Below the pieces are notes generated by a model. The model saw nothing but the letters and a program-made list of their open reading frames with translations, was not told the DNA's origin and made no database searches. Below are positions 25,052 through 38,410 of a stretch of DNA of 64,000 bases, piece by piece. This stretch comes from Vespula vulgaris. Taxonomy: Eukaryota > Arthropoda > Insecta > Hymenoptera > Vespidae. Each line of letters opens with the position of its first letter. Position 1 is the first letter of the stretch. The position numbers and the translations under genes were made by a program. The DNA is taken from NCBI RefSeq assembly GCF_905475345.1, contig NC_066607.1, positions 3,666,001-3,730,000 of the forward strand, in the 5' to 3' direction.

Positions 25052-25721
25052 CGTGAAAAATATTTCCAGACGAATATTTCAATTCATAATTTCTAAAAGA
25101 AAAGTCTCCGAGATCGTAATTCAGCTCGTACGCGATTATACATGCACGACCGCAGTCTTCGCTCGGTTCGTTTTGAAGAACTTCGCGAAGGGATAGAGAG
25201 GGAGACAGAGACAGAGAGAAAATTTCTTTTCCTTTTTTTTCAGAACTCTTGCTAAAAGTAAAACGTAAAAATGAGGACAAAGACGAAATCGTAAGTACGT
25301 CCAACGATATCGAAGAGTCTTTCGATCGAAGCCGATATAGCTAAACTCGTGAACGGTTTAGCCCGCTCGCTCCGAAGCTGGCGAGGACGTTAATTCGAAA
25401 GGACGAAGCGTAATGAGCCGGTCGAGCGACGATAAGCGTCTTTTCCTTTTCCAGCCGTTCCCCAGCCACGGAGGGGCCGAAAGTGGAAAAGTAAAAGTCC
25501 CAAATCCCGTACGCAACTTTAAATTAAAGCAGTTCCTTCCACCGAGCCACTCGGCTTCCCTTCCACTTAGCATTCCTCGAACAAGCTCGACCTCGGGCGC
25601 ACCATTTCCAACGTCACGGCCTTCGTCGTCCTCGGGGAACGCGTCAAGGAAAAGCCGGTAAAGAAGGAATGCTCGGAGGGCGAAAGGCCAACCGCGAGAA
25701 AAGAGTTTCTACGTTTCTTAC

Positions 25722-25782
25722 TCTTTCTCTATCTCTGTCTGTCCGTCTCTCGGTCTCTCTCTCTCTCTCTCTCTCTTTCTCG
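25722..25782 (+). repeat. (CT)n / TCTG microsatellite
   Basis: CT run preceded by TCTGTCTG and TCGGTC variants. Confidence 0.88.
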
Positions 25783-25899
25783 CCACTTAACCGCAATGAA
25801 AAATGCTTTTCTATCTCTCGAGCGGTCATCCGAGACCACTCGGTGATCAATTTACACGAGATTTACGTTTCTCTCATTTATACTTGCGCTCGTTCATAA

Positions 25900-28800
25900 A
25901 TCTGACATTTGAAACTTAAAAATATAAGTGCGAGAGGGTCGTTAAAATTTGTCGATCGAGTAATCTCTCTCGAGCGACTTTTATATCTCCTTAAGAAAAT
26001 TTTTTCTTCGATAACACGTTCGTGCGAACTTAATGATTCCGACCGTCCAGCCTTCGATAAAAGCTCTTAGGCCGTGCTAGTCGTTGTCGTCCTCGTTGTC
26101 ATTAAAATGAAGTCGCTAAATCGTTAGGGAGCCTCCGTTGGAACAGGTTCGTGGACACTGTAAGAGCTTCGAGCTAAAGACCCAGCGGTTTATGTAAATA
26201 AGCCAAAGTCAAGTTTAAAGTTAAATAGGACGTACGATCGATAAGTACACGAGGAAAGGAAATTAGAGAGATATATCGTTCTAAAAATACGTCGGAGATA
26301 GGAATTCCTAGGTTCTCCCAGGTAAAGCAACGCTAGCTATGAATACAAGAAAAATATAAAAGGGGAGAGAGGGAGAGAGAAAGCAAAGAATGGAAGTAAG
26401 AACTTTTTCCAAGGAGTCGTAGTTCGTTCTCCATGTACTACTTATCATCTCAAATGCATTCAATGTAAACTTTGGACTCGTAAGCAAGAGCCGCAAGAAG
26501 CAGCAGTCGAATATCCTGCAAGTTGCGGCACGATGTCGCGCACAAAAAGCAAGATTAAAGTCGAGCTCGGGCAAGTGGATTCACGAATATCTTACGTCTG
26601 CGGTGAATATGCTTCCTTTGTCTAGAAATATAGAAATGCATACGATTGCGAGTCGAGTCAATTTTGTTCCCTCTTCCCCAACGTTGAAACCGCTGGGTTC
26701 AAGGAGAAGAGTGATCCGTGAGAAAAAGGAAAAGAGAGTCGACTTTGATTATTTTTCTTCGACCTAATGGTTATCGCCATTAAAATTTTCGATCGTTGAT
26801 ACTCGAAGAAACTGGGAAATATTTCTCGTCGAGGACACTCGTAAGAGGACGAGGAACTTGTTTCAAAGATACCGAGTTGCCGAGTTACCATTGAAATTCT
26901 ACAAGTTCCTTTCGGTTAACGCGCTCGAGCGCACTTAAGCGTACCATCGAAGACGTCGCAATAATCGCTGCGTTCTACGAGTCCAATTTGGAAAGCATAA
27001 TGTGGCTAATTTTCGAGAGAACGGATTGTCGGGAGAACGATCACGAACACGTCCCCGTTGTAAATCGACGTGACGCAAAGGTGAGTGCCGAAGATGGAAC
27101 GACGACTCTAAGTTTGTGACTTGGCTAACCACCAAAGTCGTTCGAGGTAGGAACTAGCAGGGTAAACCGATGAAACTTACCACGAATATACCTTACACCA
27201 GAGTTTGGATAGATCTTTGTCCAGACTATCGGTGACAAGAAAGAGAAGTTAATGCGTTGGAGAATTCATTGACTTTGTTCGAGTTTACGATAATTTCGTA
27301 TATTTTCGTACGCGAGATTACGCGTAATGCGCTTTGCATTGGTATATTCGTAGTATGTATAATTTCTATAAAATAATACCTGCGTTATCCCAATTATTAT
27401 TAGCATTATGGAACGCGGTGGAATTTTGAAACGTGTCGAGTGTTCGTCTGGTCGAAGAGTACACCGTCCGTAAGGCAAATAAAGATTGATTCTCGTATCG
27501 ATCGTAACATCGGTTTTTAGATCATTTTTATCTCTTTTGTATTTTTAGCAATTACGATCCAAGATTATTGTTGCCTAGTCCGGGCCGCTACGGTATTAAC
27601 TATTCAAATCGTTACACTGGATTAAACTTGCTTAATAATTCAAAACTGGTTTTGGTAATAACATCACGATTATTGGTATAATCAGGGAATTGCAAATTAT
27701 GAATACCAGATTTATAACGTGAAAGAGGAATTATTACAGAAATATATCTACGATGAATCTAGAATCGATTGCCCTCGTTAAAGTATCCAAGGTTCGCTGT
27801 CATATGAGATAGAAAAAAAGAAACGGAAGAAAAGACGTGGAACGTAGTTTTTCCGCTCTCGCAAACACCGAAATAGACGTCTACGAGAACCGAGCGCAGC
27901 TTGGCGATATCCGGCGATGTGAGAGTTTCGTTTAAAGTTTTTCGTCTAATCCGCTGAAGTGCGTCGTGGAGAAAGATTCTCGTGTGTACTTCGTGGATAC
28001 AGAAAATTCAGGAAGAACGAATCTCGGTGTAGAGAGAACGAAAGAAATCTCGGACGGCTGAAACAAAAACTTTGAGATGACAGGACACGAAAACGAAATC
28101 GTTTCGTGATCGTGATTTCTCTAACGAATTATTTCGTATTAAGCTTGGGCGTATTTTTTCTATCAGTCTTTCTCGGACAGAAATAAATTTTCTCGATTAT
28201 CGAACGATGCGAGATAGCGCTTAAAAATTATTAGTTTCGCGAGAACGTCGAACGGATGTAAACGAAAAGGAAAAGAAACGATTCGAAAGCACGATCTTTT
28301 TTTCTTTTCCTATTTTATCGAGAGAAACGGATAATGGCGGTACAGAGGGATAACGCGAGCTCTCGAATCGAGTCGGTCGACGTGCGATAGAGCAGAGGAT
28401 GTGACGGATAAATAGCAAGCGAGGTGGATTCTATGCCAGTCCTCGAGACAGCTCCGACGTTCGAGTTTGCTCAAAGGGTGGCTTTCGTTCCTTTGAAAAG
28501 AGCGAGGCACCGTCTTGCGCTCGAATGCCGCTCTACTTAAGAACGATTAATAGTGCTGCGTGATTAATGATAAGGTCTACTTCTGCGTAACGAGTAACGG
28601 GATATCGATTTGCGAGCGCGATGAAAGCCATCGAGAGGAGATTCCTGAATAATTTTCTCGAGGATTAATGAAGATCGCAGTCTGTAGATGACAATCAGAA
28701 ACGATACATTCGACGAGCTTATTAACAATTGGAAGAAAATAACGACACGTTTAAGAATCCCATTACAAACTTATAATTCGTTTCTTCGACCGCGCGTAAG

Positions 28801-30480
28801 ATCGAAGAATTCGTGTTTGTCTCTCGGAGCGTATTATCGTAAGAAATCTAAAAAGCGATTGTTCCGAAGCGGCTGCTTTGAAAGGTAACGCACTCCTTGT
28901 TAGTTTAAAAGCGGCTCGGTTTACGAATTGGTTGAAAAGTTGATGGGACGACGCGATGGAGCTACGCTAAGTATCGTCAACTAAGTGAAACACGAGATGC
29001 AACTTACACGGATCGAAACTTTTCCCAACTATCTCACGTTCTCCGCTTGCATAAACAACGTGTCGCGAAAGACTGTTTCCTGCGAAGCCAATGTGTGTTC
29101 TCTATGTACGATGTGTGCACGTGCACGACAGTGGTTGTGATACTTTAGGTAAACTTCCGTTCTCTCGGTGTAGACTTTTCTTAGGGAACAATAAAAGTTT
29201 TTGGTCCAGGACGCAAGCTCGACGTAATTCTCGACTAATGTCTCTTACTTATCACGTTCTCGTGCCATTTTTTCGTTAAACGATCGACCTTGCGAAACGT
29301 TCCATTCTTGTCTCCAATCTCTTCGGACCGATCGTTTACACCACCGAATTTCGTTCCGGTCGTTTTCTAGGATGCCTTCTTATCCCTCACGGAGAACATA
29401 GGGTAAGGGAAGAAAACGGTTTGGAGAGCAACGAAGTAACCACGCTTTGACGATCGAACGAAATTCGAGTTGTATGAAGACGTGTTCGTAAGAGGGGTAG
29501 ACTATGGCGGAAATCGAAATTCGATTCTTGCGCGTTATCGAATCGATTCTTATACGGTGTAAACGTAGGTTGGGTCAAAGGAATGATCCCACTTGGTAAC
29601 TTCGAGAGCTTAAAATTTTACGAAAACGTGCGATAAATTCCGTTCGCGCTTTATTTTTCTTTCGACTTTATTCCTACTTTTGTTTTATTGAAATTTTCAG
29701 TTTACACCGACGAGGCATTAGTATCTCGTCCGGGTACCATTAACCAGGAAACTTTAATTACGCCGCGGTTACGTTGATTTTCATAATGTTATTTAATATC
29801 TCCTCCATTGTAGAAACATGCTTTATATCGAACGTTTCGTGAATTAATTATCTCGTATCATTAAACGTTTCACAACCACAAAACCACCGCAGCTTTTTAG
29901 CGATGGTCTTCCACGAGAGAATAAAAGAGACAAAGAGAGAAAGAGAGAGAATGCAAACATAGTAAAATACCGATACACGGGAAATACACGATAAAATGAC
30001 ATATGGTTTTACGAGAGAGACATTTACTTTATTACGAAGTAACGTGATTCGCAAAGGTAGCGGCGTCAATTTAATTATAATTCTCTTTGACGCCATTTCT
30101 ATCGCTCGACAATTTTCTCCGTATGACGACGCGTAAGCGAATTTTAAATAGAAAAGTATTCCTTTGATCTGAACTCGTCTCGTGTATCGTCGCAACTACG
30201 ACGCCTCATTGTTTCGAAACGTCAAGTATCGCGATCCGAACGTCGATTCAAAAACAAATACTTCCGGATGGACACTTTCGAGATTCCAATATATCGCTCT
30301 TAAACATTTTTCTCCGATCGCAAATGACAGTTTTCCTGCGAAAAAAAAGAAGAAACAAAAAGGACATCGACGAGGGAAGGACTGCACTATTTTCAATCGA
30401 GGACACTCGAGCACGAGCAAGCGACACTTTCCTTCAGTTCCTTTGACATCGAACTTTTCACGTATCTCTCGTATCTTTCG
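25900..30480. other. Unique noncoding stretch
   Basis: About 4.6 kb without notable repeats apart from brief GA runs near 26370 and 29940. ORFs are short and unrecognised. Confidence 0.6.
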
Positions 30481-30483
30481 TAA

Positions 30484-30486
<3 letters not shown>

Positions 30487-30538
<52 letters not shown>
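30487..30538 (+). repeat. (CT)26 microsatellite
   Basis: Perfect CT run of 52 bp, then imperfect TTTCTC units to about 30575. Confidence 0.97.
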
Positions 30539-30545
<7 letters not shown>

Positions 30546-30788
30546 TCTCTGCGCCTTTCTCTGTCTTTCTCTCTTTACGGTGATTACGTCTACGTGAGCG
30601 TTCGATCGTATCTCTTCTCAAAGTGTACCTCTTTTATATAATCCGTACACGATTGTTAATTATATTACAAAAGGAATGCAATCTACTTTATGTAAAGTTT
30701 TCAGAGATAATAAAAAAATCTTGTATCGAAGAGCCACGATATGAATGTAATGTTCCTGCAACATATCGAATTAAATTTCTCCATCCGC

Positions 30789-30823
30789 TATATATATACG
30801 TGTGTGTGTGCGCGCGCGTATGC
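30789..30823. repeat. 35-nt alternating purine-pyrimidine tract (TA, TG, CG)
   Basis: TATATATATA, ACGTGTGTGTG and CGCGCGCG follow one another without breaking R-Y alternation. It is a second Z-DNA-prone tract. Confidence 0.88.
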
Positions 30824-32239
30824 CGGATGTTTCGTTTTATTTACATCGCATTTGTTTAACTACGGCACATTAATATAATTGATATAATAAGATGTCATAT
30901 CCTCATTATCCTGTTATCGATCGATCGACAAGTAAAAAGGACGAACGATCTCTTTGTCCCGTCTCTTTTCGCTCGTACGATTCGAATCAAAGGATGGGCA
31001 TTCATTATGCCGTAAACCGAATGAAATTTGCTTTATGTGGAATAATTAATTGAAAATTTGGGGAATATTGTAAAGTCTTCTTTTTCGAAAACAAGATATC
31101 TCTACCAATTCAACGGGACTCGCATATTGTAATGTTTACTTTGGAGTGGTTGTATCAACCAAGAGCTGCCATTGGTGCTACTATTTGGTCTGTGCCGGGC
31201 ACCTGCACTCGCGTAGTAGCTTTACTCATCCCCTTTTTAACGTACTACAGAGTAAATCGAACCCTTTCGTATTATTTCATCATTTATTCATACGTCGCGT
31301 CCATCGGTTCTACGAATTACGATAAGTACACCTGCTTTAATTATTCTCGAGAATTATTAACGAGAAGAAAAAAAAGAAAAAGAAGATAAGAATGAAAAAT
31401 AAAAAACGATAGCAGATCGATCGATCTCGTTTCGTTCCTCATTAGCAAATTTGTTTGAAGAATACTTAACTGATGAAAGTGATTGAAGTAATTCTGTCAA
31501 ATGTTTGTCGTTGTTACGTGTTTTAACTCCACCGAATGGACAAAAGTACGATCTACAGATCGGAACGACGGAGATCCTAGCGGATCGTTAGTAAAAATCG
31601 TACTCGCGCGATATACGTCATCGTATCTCTTGTATACGTCAACGATAAAAACCAAAGTGAAAATAGCAACGAGCGTTTGCCCTTTCTCCCGAAGCATCGA
31701 CGTAGAAATTTCGATCTCCGGTTGCGGAAAACGTGAAAAAGCGGCAGTGGGTCGGGACATTAATTTACGATTACATCGAGGTAATCGAGTTAAATTTTGC
31801 ACAATGGCGAACGAATACCAAGCGCTCAGAGATCCATACGTCGTCTACTGTCATCAATTTTACAGGTGCAGGTGACGTTTACAATTCGCGCGGATTAATT
31901 ATTCCGACGATTCTGAGGATTTTGACGTATTCTATTCTTGAGGTTAACGACACCACGCCGAGGATGAGTTTTACGCTCGTTATGAATGTCTACTCGTGTG
32001 TCAAACCAATGACAAATTTAATATCGATTAAAACGAATAGTATCAAATTATTTAAATTAAAACGAATAGTTTGAACGAAATGATTCGACATGTGAAAATA
32101 TATTTTTCAATTTCGCGAAGGATAAAATACGATTCCTTCGAACGAAAATTAAAATAAAAAAAATGTTATCGTTTTAGAGAGATACGATATTCCGAAAGCG
32201 ATACGCGTGTCATCGAAAAAGGTATGTGGTATGAGATAG

Positions 32240-32258
32240 ATATATATATATATATATA
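32240..32258. repeat. Short (TA)n tract
   Basis: TA run about 600 bp downstream (in gene sense) of the CELF donor. A short GA run follows at 32324-32341. Confidence 0.9.
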
Positions 32259-32864
32259 CACGAGTGATATTAATTGGAATGAAAAGAGGAAGAGAGAGTG
32301 GCGTAAGAGGGCTACGGAAGACGAGAGAGAGAGAGAGAGAGGGAGGAGGGTTTTCTCGGAGCGATCAATAGACCGAGGAAGGGCCGTGGAAGCGCGACCG
32401 GCGACCAACTCTGTCTGGGCATCGATCCTCGCGTGTGCCACGTATACGCGACTACTTTCTCTCTCCTTCGCTTCCCTCTCCAGCACCTTCCCTCAAGCTT
32501 CTCTCGCTCTCTTCGATAACCGACTGCTCGATAGACGTTTTGATGGTTCCACCTATTCACCTGTCCGTCTTGTTTTTATGTAAATCAGCCTGGATTTACT
32601 TGGTCTTTTCTTCGATTACTTTGCCATCGAACTAGACACGATCCATCGAATCATTCACATTTTACGAAAACGATATTCAATTTTCCGCTTAACAATTTCC
32701 GCCGTTGATATATTTAATTTATTTGATCAACGGACGAACGGAACTTCTTTTTTTCCTTCATTTGTCATCGACGAATATTACACTTCCTACGATTAATCGA
32801 TAAACCATGCAGTGCGCTGAGAACGAATAACAGGCACGTACGATCTGTTGAATTATTCCCTTAC

Positions 32865-33034
32865 CTTTACTACTACCGGTAGTTTTGTCGCGCAGGACGT
32901 TGATCTGATGCACTCGGCCAAACTCCTCGAACAACGTTCGGAGATCGTTCTCGTCCATATCGTGAGGTACTTGTCCTACAAACATCTTTATATTGTCTGG
33001 ATCCGGCTGCTCCACGCTGTTATTGTTCATTATG
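32865..33034 (-). CDS. aret: Bruno/CELF family RNA-binding protein, first coding exon (N-terminus and first half of RRM1; partial)
   Basis: This exon encodes the N-terminus of a CELF/Bruno RNA-binding protein. In the known family these proteins bind GU/UGU-rich RNA and control splicing, translation and mRNA decay. Translation starts at the ATG at 33030, four bases into the exon, and gives 55 codons plus one base. The peptide begins MNNNSVEQPDPDN and continues with RNP2 (KMFVGQV, residues 15-21, strand beta1), helix alpha1 (DENDLRTLFEEFG, 26-38) and beta2 (INVLRDK, 43-49), ending TGSSK. The start context resembles vertebrate CELF1/2, which also begin MN and have QPD just before IKMFVGQ. This supports both the family call and the start codon. 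The acceptor is TTACAG with its AG at 33035-33036, and a CTAAC branch-point candidate lies at 33058-33062. The donor is AAAG|gtaagg at 32864. The exon ends in phase 1, which fits a following Gly codon (SKG in the family). RNP1, RRM2, the linker and RRM3 are absent, so they lie on other exons. Which Bruno paralog this is (bru1/aret or bru2) cannot be settled from 55 residues, so the symbol is provisional. Confidence 0.9.
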
Positions 33035-33057
33035 CTGTAACACCAAAAATAAGACCC

Positions 33058-33062
33058 GTTAG
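33058..33062 (-). promoter_or_regulatory. Putative branch point CTAAC for the CELF exon
   Basis: On the minus strand the motif cCTAACg lies about 24 nt before the acceptor AG at 33035-33036. Between them is a T-rich stretch (tcttattttt). Spacing and motif match a metazoan branch point. This supports the exon being a genuine spliced internal exon. Confidence 0.5.
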
Positions 33063-33099
33063 GTGACCATCGAAGTTCGTACAATTATGTTATCAAAGT

Positions 33100-35180
33100 A
33101 CTCGGTGCATTGTTCCGCGCACGATCGACGAATTTTATCCCGCGATTTATCGCTCGAAAAAATAAAGTTCATTCGGATCGAGCAGCCCATCGAAATATAT
33201 TTTTCTCGTAGTTAACTTTGATTACGATTCGATCGATCACGGCACGGTTTAATGTCAAATTTTTACATTAACGTAGTCGCAACGGAATCGAAGTCGCGTA
33301 TAATTCAGTATATCGCTGGTGCGTATACGGGCAAATGACTGCGTTCTGTTTGATTATCGCGTGTACATATTTGACCGTTTTCACCCTCGTACATACATAT
33401 CCGCTTTGAAAACTTACGCGTTCCGCTTTCGGTTTGTTCGCGTTGATTTGTCGCAAACCGTTCGCGTTTTACGCTATATCATACAAGAGAACTCGATCTC
33501 GTGAGACTTTCCCTCTGTATCCTTCAAACCTTATTATGCTACTATTCCTCGAGAACCACTGTTATTATTTCGCCACTCCTAATACCGTACGTTTGGCCAC
33601 GTACGAGTTGACCTTAATTTTCTCCTCTCTCGTCGTCATCAATCGATTCCGCATTAATTTCCAATCGAAGGGAACGCGATGATATCGCGTCGTGTTTAAA
33701 CTATCGTACTTTCTCGTATAGATCATACATATAATATCGCCGGCTGTGTATAATTATATTCGTTAATTAACAAATTTTATATATGATTTCGTCAAAATTA
33801 TTCGCACTTTTCTGATCAAAGTTATATAATATTAAAAAGATTGCTACGATTTCTTTCTTAATCGTGTCGCTTGAAAAAAAATATTCGTTTCGAATGATCT
33901 ATCTTTCTTCTTCGGATCGAGCTTTAGACTTTGCTGATACGTCGTATCACCCGATCGGCATTTGCTCCAATCCTCTAACAAACGAGATGCTTGAAATAAA
34001 ATAATTAAATGCCGATGAGACAAGACGGACGTAAGAAAATTACAAATGGATTAAATTTCAAATATTCTCGTTTGTTAGGTTATTACGAGGTCTATAGGTG
34101 TAACAAAAAAAAAAAAGAGTATAACATTATTCTAACAATTACTTTACAAATCGATGAGAATAAGGAGAATAAGAGGATCGATGGACGGGCACACGTTGCG
34201 TTTTTTTTTTCTAACTTCCTTCGAACCGCGATACAAGCAGCAACACGAGGAGGACGTTAGCGCGCGGTTAACCAGTCGGCATGAGTTATGAGCATCGTTG
34301 AGTGAGGGTCGGTTATATGAGCGGAAGGCATTACCATTTCACGCTACGGACGCGAGAGTTTGTTGCGCCGTAAAATCGCGCCTCCATGAAGCTCACCGTT
34401 AAAATACTGAACCGATGAGCATCGCTTCGTCGCTCGTCGTTCCTTCTGTCGCCTCGATAAATTACGTAACTTCAAAGTTCTTCTTTCGTTTGCTTCATCC
34501 TACTTCGCCGTTTCAAGTTTTTTTCTTGTTGCTTTTTGTCTTATTTTTTTATCTTATTTTATTTTTTTTTTTTATTTCAGAAGTACGTCCAACTTTTTCG
34601 AAGTTTTTCGTTACCCTCTTTGGTCCAGTACCACTGAGACTCTTTGAAGTTCTTTTTTTTAGGACTAAGAAAAGTTGCTATGCATATAGATAAACTTTAG
34701 ACGAGCCCGCAATTTTTATCAGCAATAAGATACTCGTTTTTCGATAATACAAATTATTTTCTAAGCAATCGTTCTCGATATCGTTCTTTGAGATTATCAG
34801 GAAAATTTAATTTCGTACAGAATGCCGAGAATGTGTTATGTAAAATATTGCGAGTACGAACGATACATACGTACTCGAACGTGACTCAAACAACGATTTA
34901 TCAAGACTCCTAGAGTGTATCGATAGCGTCGCTCGAAGGTATGCAAAAGATGAAGCCGAAATAATAGCGGAGGCTGCTCGTAAAGCTCTCGTTCGGGGAT
35001 GCCTAGAGGCTGGGGTCTTTCCTTTCGATCGGATGGTTTCGAAAGAAAAAAGAAAGGTAGGGAGAAGAGAGAAAGAGTTGGAGAATTTCGCGAAAACGAT
35101 AGAAGAAAGTTAATATTAGCTGGTGAGGTTTAAAGCGATTTTCCGCTCGGCTCGTTCCTCTCATCTTCGTCCATACTAGC
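33100..35180. other. Noncoding sequence upstream (in gene sense) of the CELF exon
   Basis: No exon recognised. There are A or T homopolymer runs near 34107, 34201 and 34545-34575. Confidence 0.6.
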
Positions 35181-35181
35181 A

Positions 35182-35221
35182 ACGCGTGCGCGCGCGCGCC
35201 AGAGCGATGTCAGAAGAGAGA

Positions 35222-35266
<45 letters not shown>
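35182..35266 (+). repeat. (CG)n run followed by (GA)n microsatellite
   Basis: An 18-bp alternating ACGCGTGCGCGCG segment (35182-35199), then GA repeats with two GACA interruptions (35212-35266). Confidence 0.9.
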
Positions 35267-35269
35267 GGA

Positions 35270-38200
35270 AAGAACATCGGTTTATGGAGAGCTCGAGAGG
35301 GAAGAGACCCTTGGGAGGGAAAAAGCTTTCTTCCAGTCACCTTGGTTATCCTCTTTCGGAATCAAAGGCGAGAGTACGTTAACTAATCAAAGAGCATCTG
35401 GGAGAGGGAGGGAATTGGTCAATCGAACGGTACGCTTGATAGAGACAGATCGAGACACGATCCGTAGTACCACCAATCGGCGTCGCGACGTTGGTCACGT
35501 GCCAGCGACTACATATACGCCAGCAATTCGATTGGATTAGCGAAGATATAGCGTCGAGGAAAAGGGATATCTACCTTTCTCGGGTTTAAGAGAAGATCGG
35601 TGCCGCCCTTATGGTACGTGGAATGGGCCGAAGCCAGACGGAAAGTCTTAATAACGTATAATTCGTCCAAGTAATTCGATATAGATACTTTTCAAATAGA
35701 GTATGAATGCGTTTCTAGTCGCGATAAAAAATTTCACGAGATCGTAGGTACGTTTGATAACGCAAGAGTTTCACGAAATACGAGTTTCCGAGGCTAAGAA
35801 CGAGGAAGGAAACCGAGCGAACGATAGTGGCAAAACGATGCAGGTGAAGTACATCAAAGGAAGGTGCTTACGACCCTATTTGTTCTCTCTTTCTCCATCT
35901 TCCATCCACATCGGCTATATCTTCGTTCATCCGACTAACCCGTAGATGTCACCTCGCATAACGCGTGTTCCCCTTAAGCTCGTGGCATAAACCCCCGTGT
36001 CGGACCGACTAAAAGACGCTAAAAGTTCTCCTCCACTCGGAAAGTTATCCTTCGCTCGCATCGTCTTCCTTCCTTTCCACTATCCTTCTTGCTATTCGAC
36101 AGTATCGAAAACTCTTTAGCGAATTCCATCATTCGACGCGATCATTTTCCAGCTGACGCACGTGAAGATACCAGTCCAAGAGTTTATTGCGATCGAAAGT
36201 GATTCGTTGGTAAACGATATCGTGGCTCGATCGATCGCGCTTTGCCATACTCCTTATAATCTCTTAATTGTTTCGCGTAAAATAATGATCGAAAGAAAGT
36301 GGCTGTACGTGAGATTTCTTGGTTGATTTATCATTGGCTCCGGTTGTTCTGCCAAATTGGAACGATATCGTTTCGCTGACTAAAGCGTTTGGAACGCGTT
36401 ATTATAATCGATGTCATTTTCTCCCCGCACGAAACGTTCGTAATTTAGTGGGAGCGATATACTTTTAGGGCTCGAGAGCCGATCGTTAATGGCACCAGGG
36501 GGAAGTCAGCAATGCACTCGAAGGAATATAGCCGTCGACTTAAATGAATATCGAACGCTATAGAAGCTTGTAATGGCTTCCTTCCTTTTGCTGTTGTAAT
36601 TGATTGCGTCGGGTTAGTCGATGAAATAAAAAAAGGAAAGGAGGAGAGAAAAAAAGAATATACTATCTACGTACTCTCTCTTCTTCTTCCTCTTCAATTC
36701 CGCAACGACTTCAACAAAAATATATTCGCGACCTCATTCGCATAATAGAAATTTCTTTTCCATCTTCGACGATGGTGGAAACCGTCGAGGTTATCGATTT
36801 GTTGTTTGTTAACCTTAGCACGCCTCGGGCGTACATGCGCGTCAATGATGCACCGTCTTGGGATTAACGAGAAAAGCGATTAACTTCTTTCTAGGGAGGA
36901 TGTTCGGTCTTCCGTGTCGATTGGCTGAATTGGAAGGAAAAGTTGGAGAGGAGAGAGGTTATCGGTACAGTCGGCGGAGGCTGAAAAATGGTAGGAGGGC
37001 GCAAAGTTAAAGATATCCGGACCGTCCTCTCTCTTTGCCGGTGCTCCTTCGGATAATGTATGTGGCGATTCTACGAAGTTACAGGTTTCAACGAACAATG
37101 GCCCCTGGGAGTTTCGTTTCACGGCTCTCAGGATCCGCCACTTTCGAAACTTCGCCAATATTTTAAGGGACGAAGCATCAGCCGAGTTCTCTTCCGCGTA
37201 CGGCCTTGCAGCGAGCTTAGACTCCTCTACGAAAAACGTTTAATAGTCTCAGGGGTCGAGTGTGTTGCAGTCGTTCCGCTCAAGACGTACGACGAAGCTA
37301 TACTCGTTTATTCCTTCCGAAGGAAACTTTAACACTATCCTCCCTTTACTTCTAATAGCTTCGAGCCAATCTCCCATATTCCGCCATTTCTTCGATAGCG
37401 TTTTCTTTTGGATAACGAGAGAATCGACGGATTAAAGTGTTATCACGTTGTCGATATGAAAACTCGTTTTATCGAGAAAAAGGGCAAAAAGAAGAAAAGA
37501 AAAAAAAAGAGAGAGAAACATATCTATATAAATCGAAAAGAGAGTACTTCTATTCCGCGCACTTCGTTATCTTCGAGGATCTCGCTTATGAAGATTTTTT
37601 CTCCGAGTAAAAATATCCTACGTAAACGTATCTATGGTACAACATCGAAGGGAAGAACGAACATTTTTATTGGATCAACTAAATCCTTTGGCTTTAGAAT
37701 CGAGGACGCGTCAAACACACAGTATGAAAAGCAAAGGAATGGAACGAACGCTATAAAGCCAGGCCTGGAAAGCAATTTCTCTCGTATTATTTCCCACTAG
37801 ATTCCATTGCGTACGTGCTCCTCTTTGCTAGTAAATCCATAATACATCGTTGCTTCTGTGTCTCCCCTTTCACTAGTCACCGTCTATCCTTTTCCCTTTG
37901 CTTCTCGAACGATCGAACGAAGAATAATCGTTATCTTCGTTGTATTAAAGGAAAATCAAATACGGCGAGAAAAAGATGGAATGAATAATCGATTTCTTAT
38001 ATCTTCTTTACCTTCTTGATTCGCGTGAATCAAAGAAGTACCCTGGGGATCGGTCCACTCGTTGACACGTAATCGTTTCTTCTTGTTCTTTTTTTTTTTT
38101 CTTACTTTATTTTTCTTTTTTCGCACGACTGGAATGATTTATTATCGATTATAATGGATTATTTACTTTTATTTGCATTTGTTTGTTCCTCCGCTCCGTT

Positions 38201-38400
38201 CTCTCGAATGGTTATTTCGAGAATCGACGCGAGAGAATAAAGGAAAGTAATGTTTTTCTGGTGCAAGTCAATCCGCTCGAGCAATAAAGCTTGAGAGCTT
38301 CATTACTAGCATCGGATTAACGATCGTACTTTTTGAATACGAGGAAATAAAAATGACTATAATCCAAAAGAGTCACCGAATGCACGACCATTATATACGT
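35270..38400. other. Unique noncoding stretch
   Basis: Few simple repeats. A 90-codon plus frame (37060-37332) and an overlapping 92-codon minus frame (36880-37158) are open but carry no recognisable domain. Confidence 0.55.
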
Positions 38401-38410
38401 ACATATATCT

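Larger units (their letters stand above)
1..32864 (-). other. aret: Probable giant intron downstream of the CELF start exon
   Basis: The donor at 32864 opens an intron running toward position 1. No segment encoding the expected continuation of RRM1 (SKGCCFVTF-like RNP1, then RKAAL) was recognised on the minus strand by eye. If that is right, the intron is longer than 32.8 kb. The stretch consists of unique TCG/CGA-rich sequence with many microsatellites. A short exon could have been missed. Nested plus-strand transcription cannot be excluded. Confidence 0.55.

Noticed and set aside
37060..37332. 90-codon plus-strand ORF starting MWRFYEVTGF
   Set aside because: Compositionally plausible, but no similarity recognised, no splice or promoter support, and an overlapping antisense ORF is open too.
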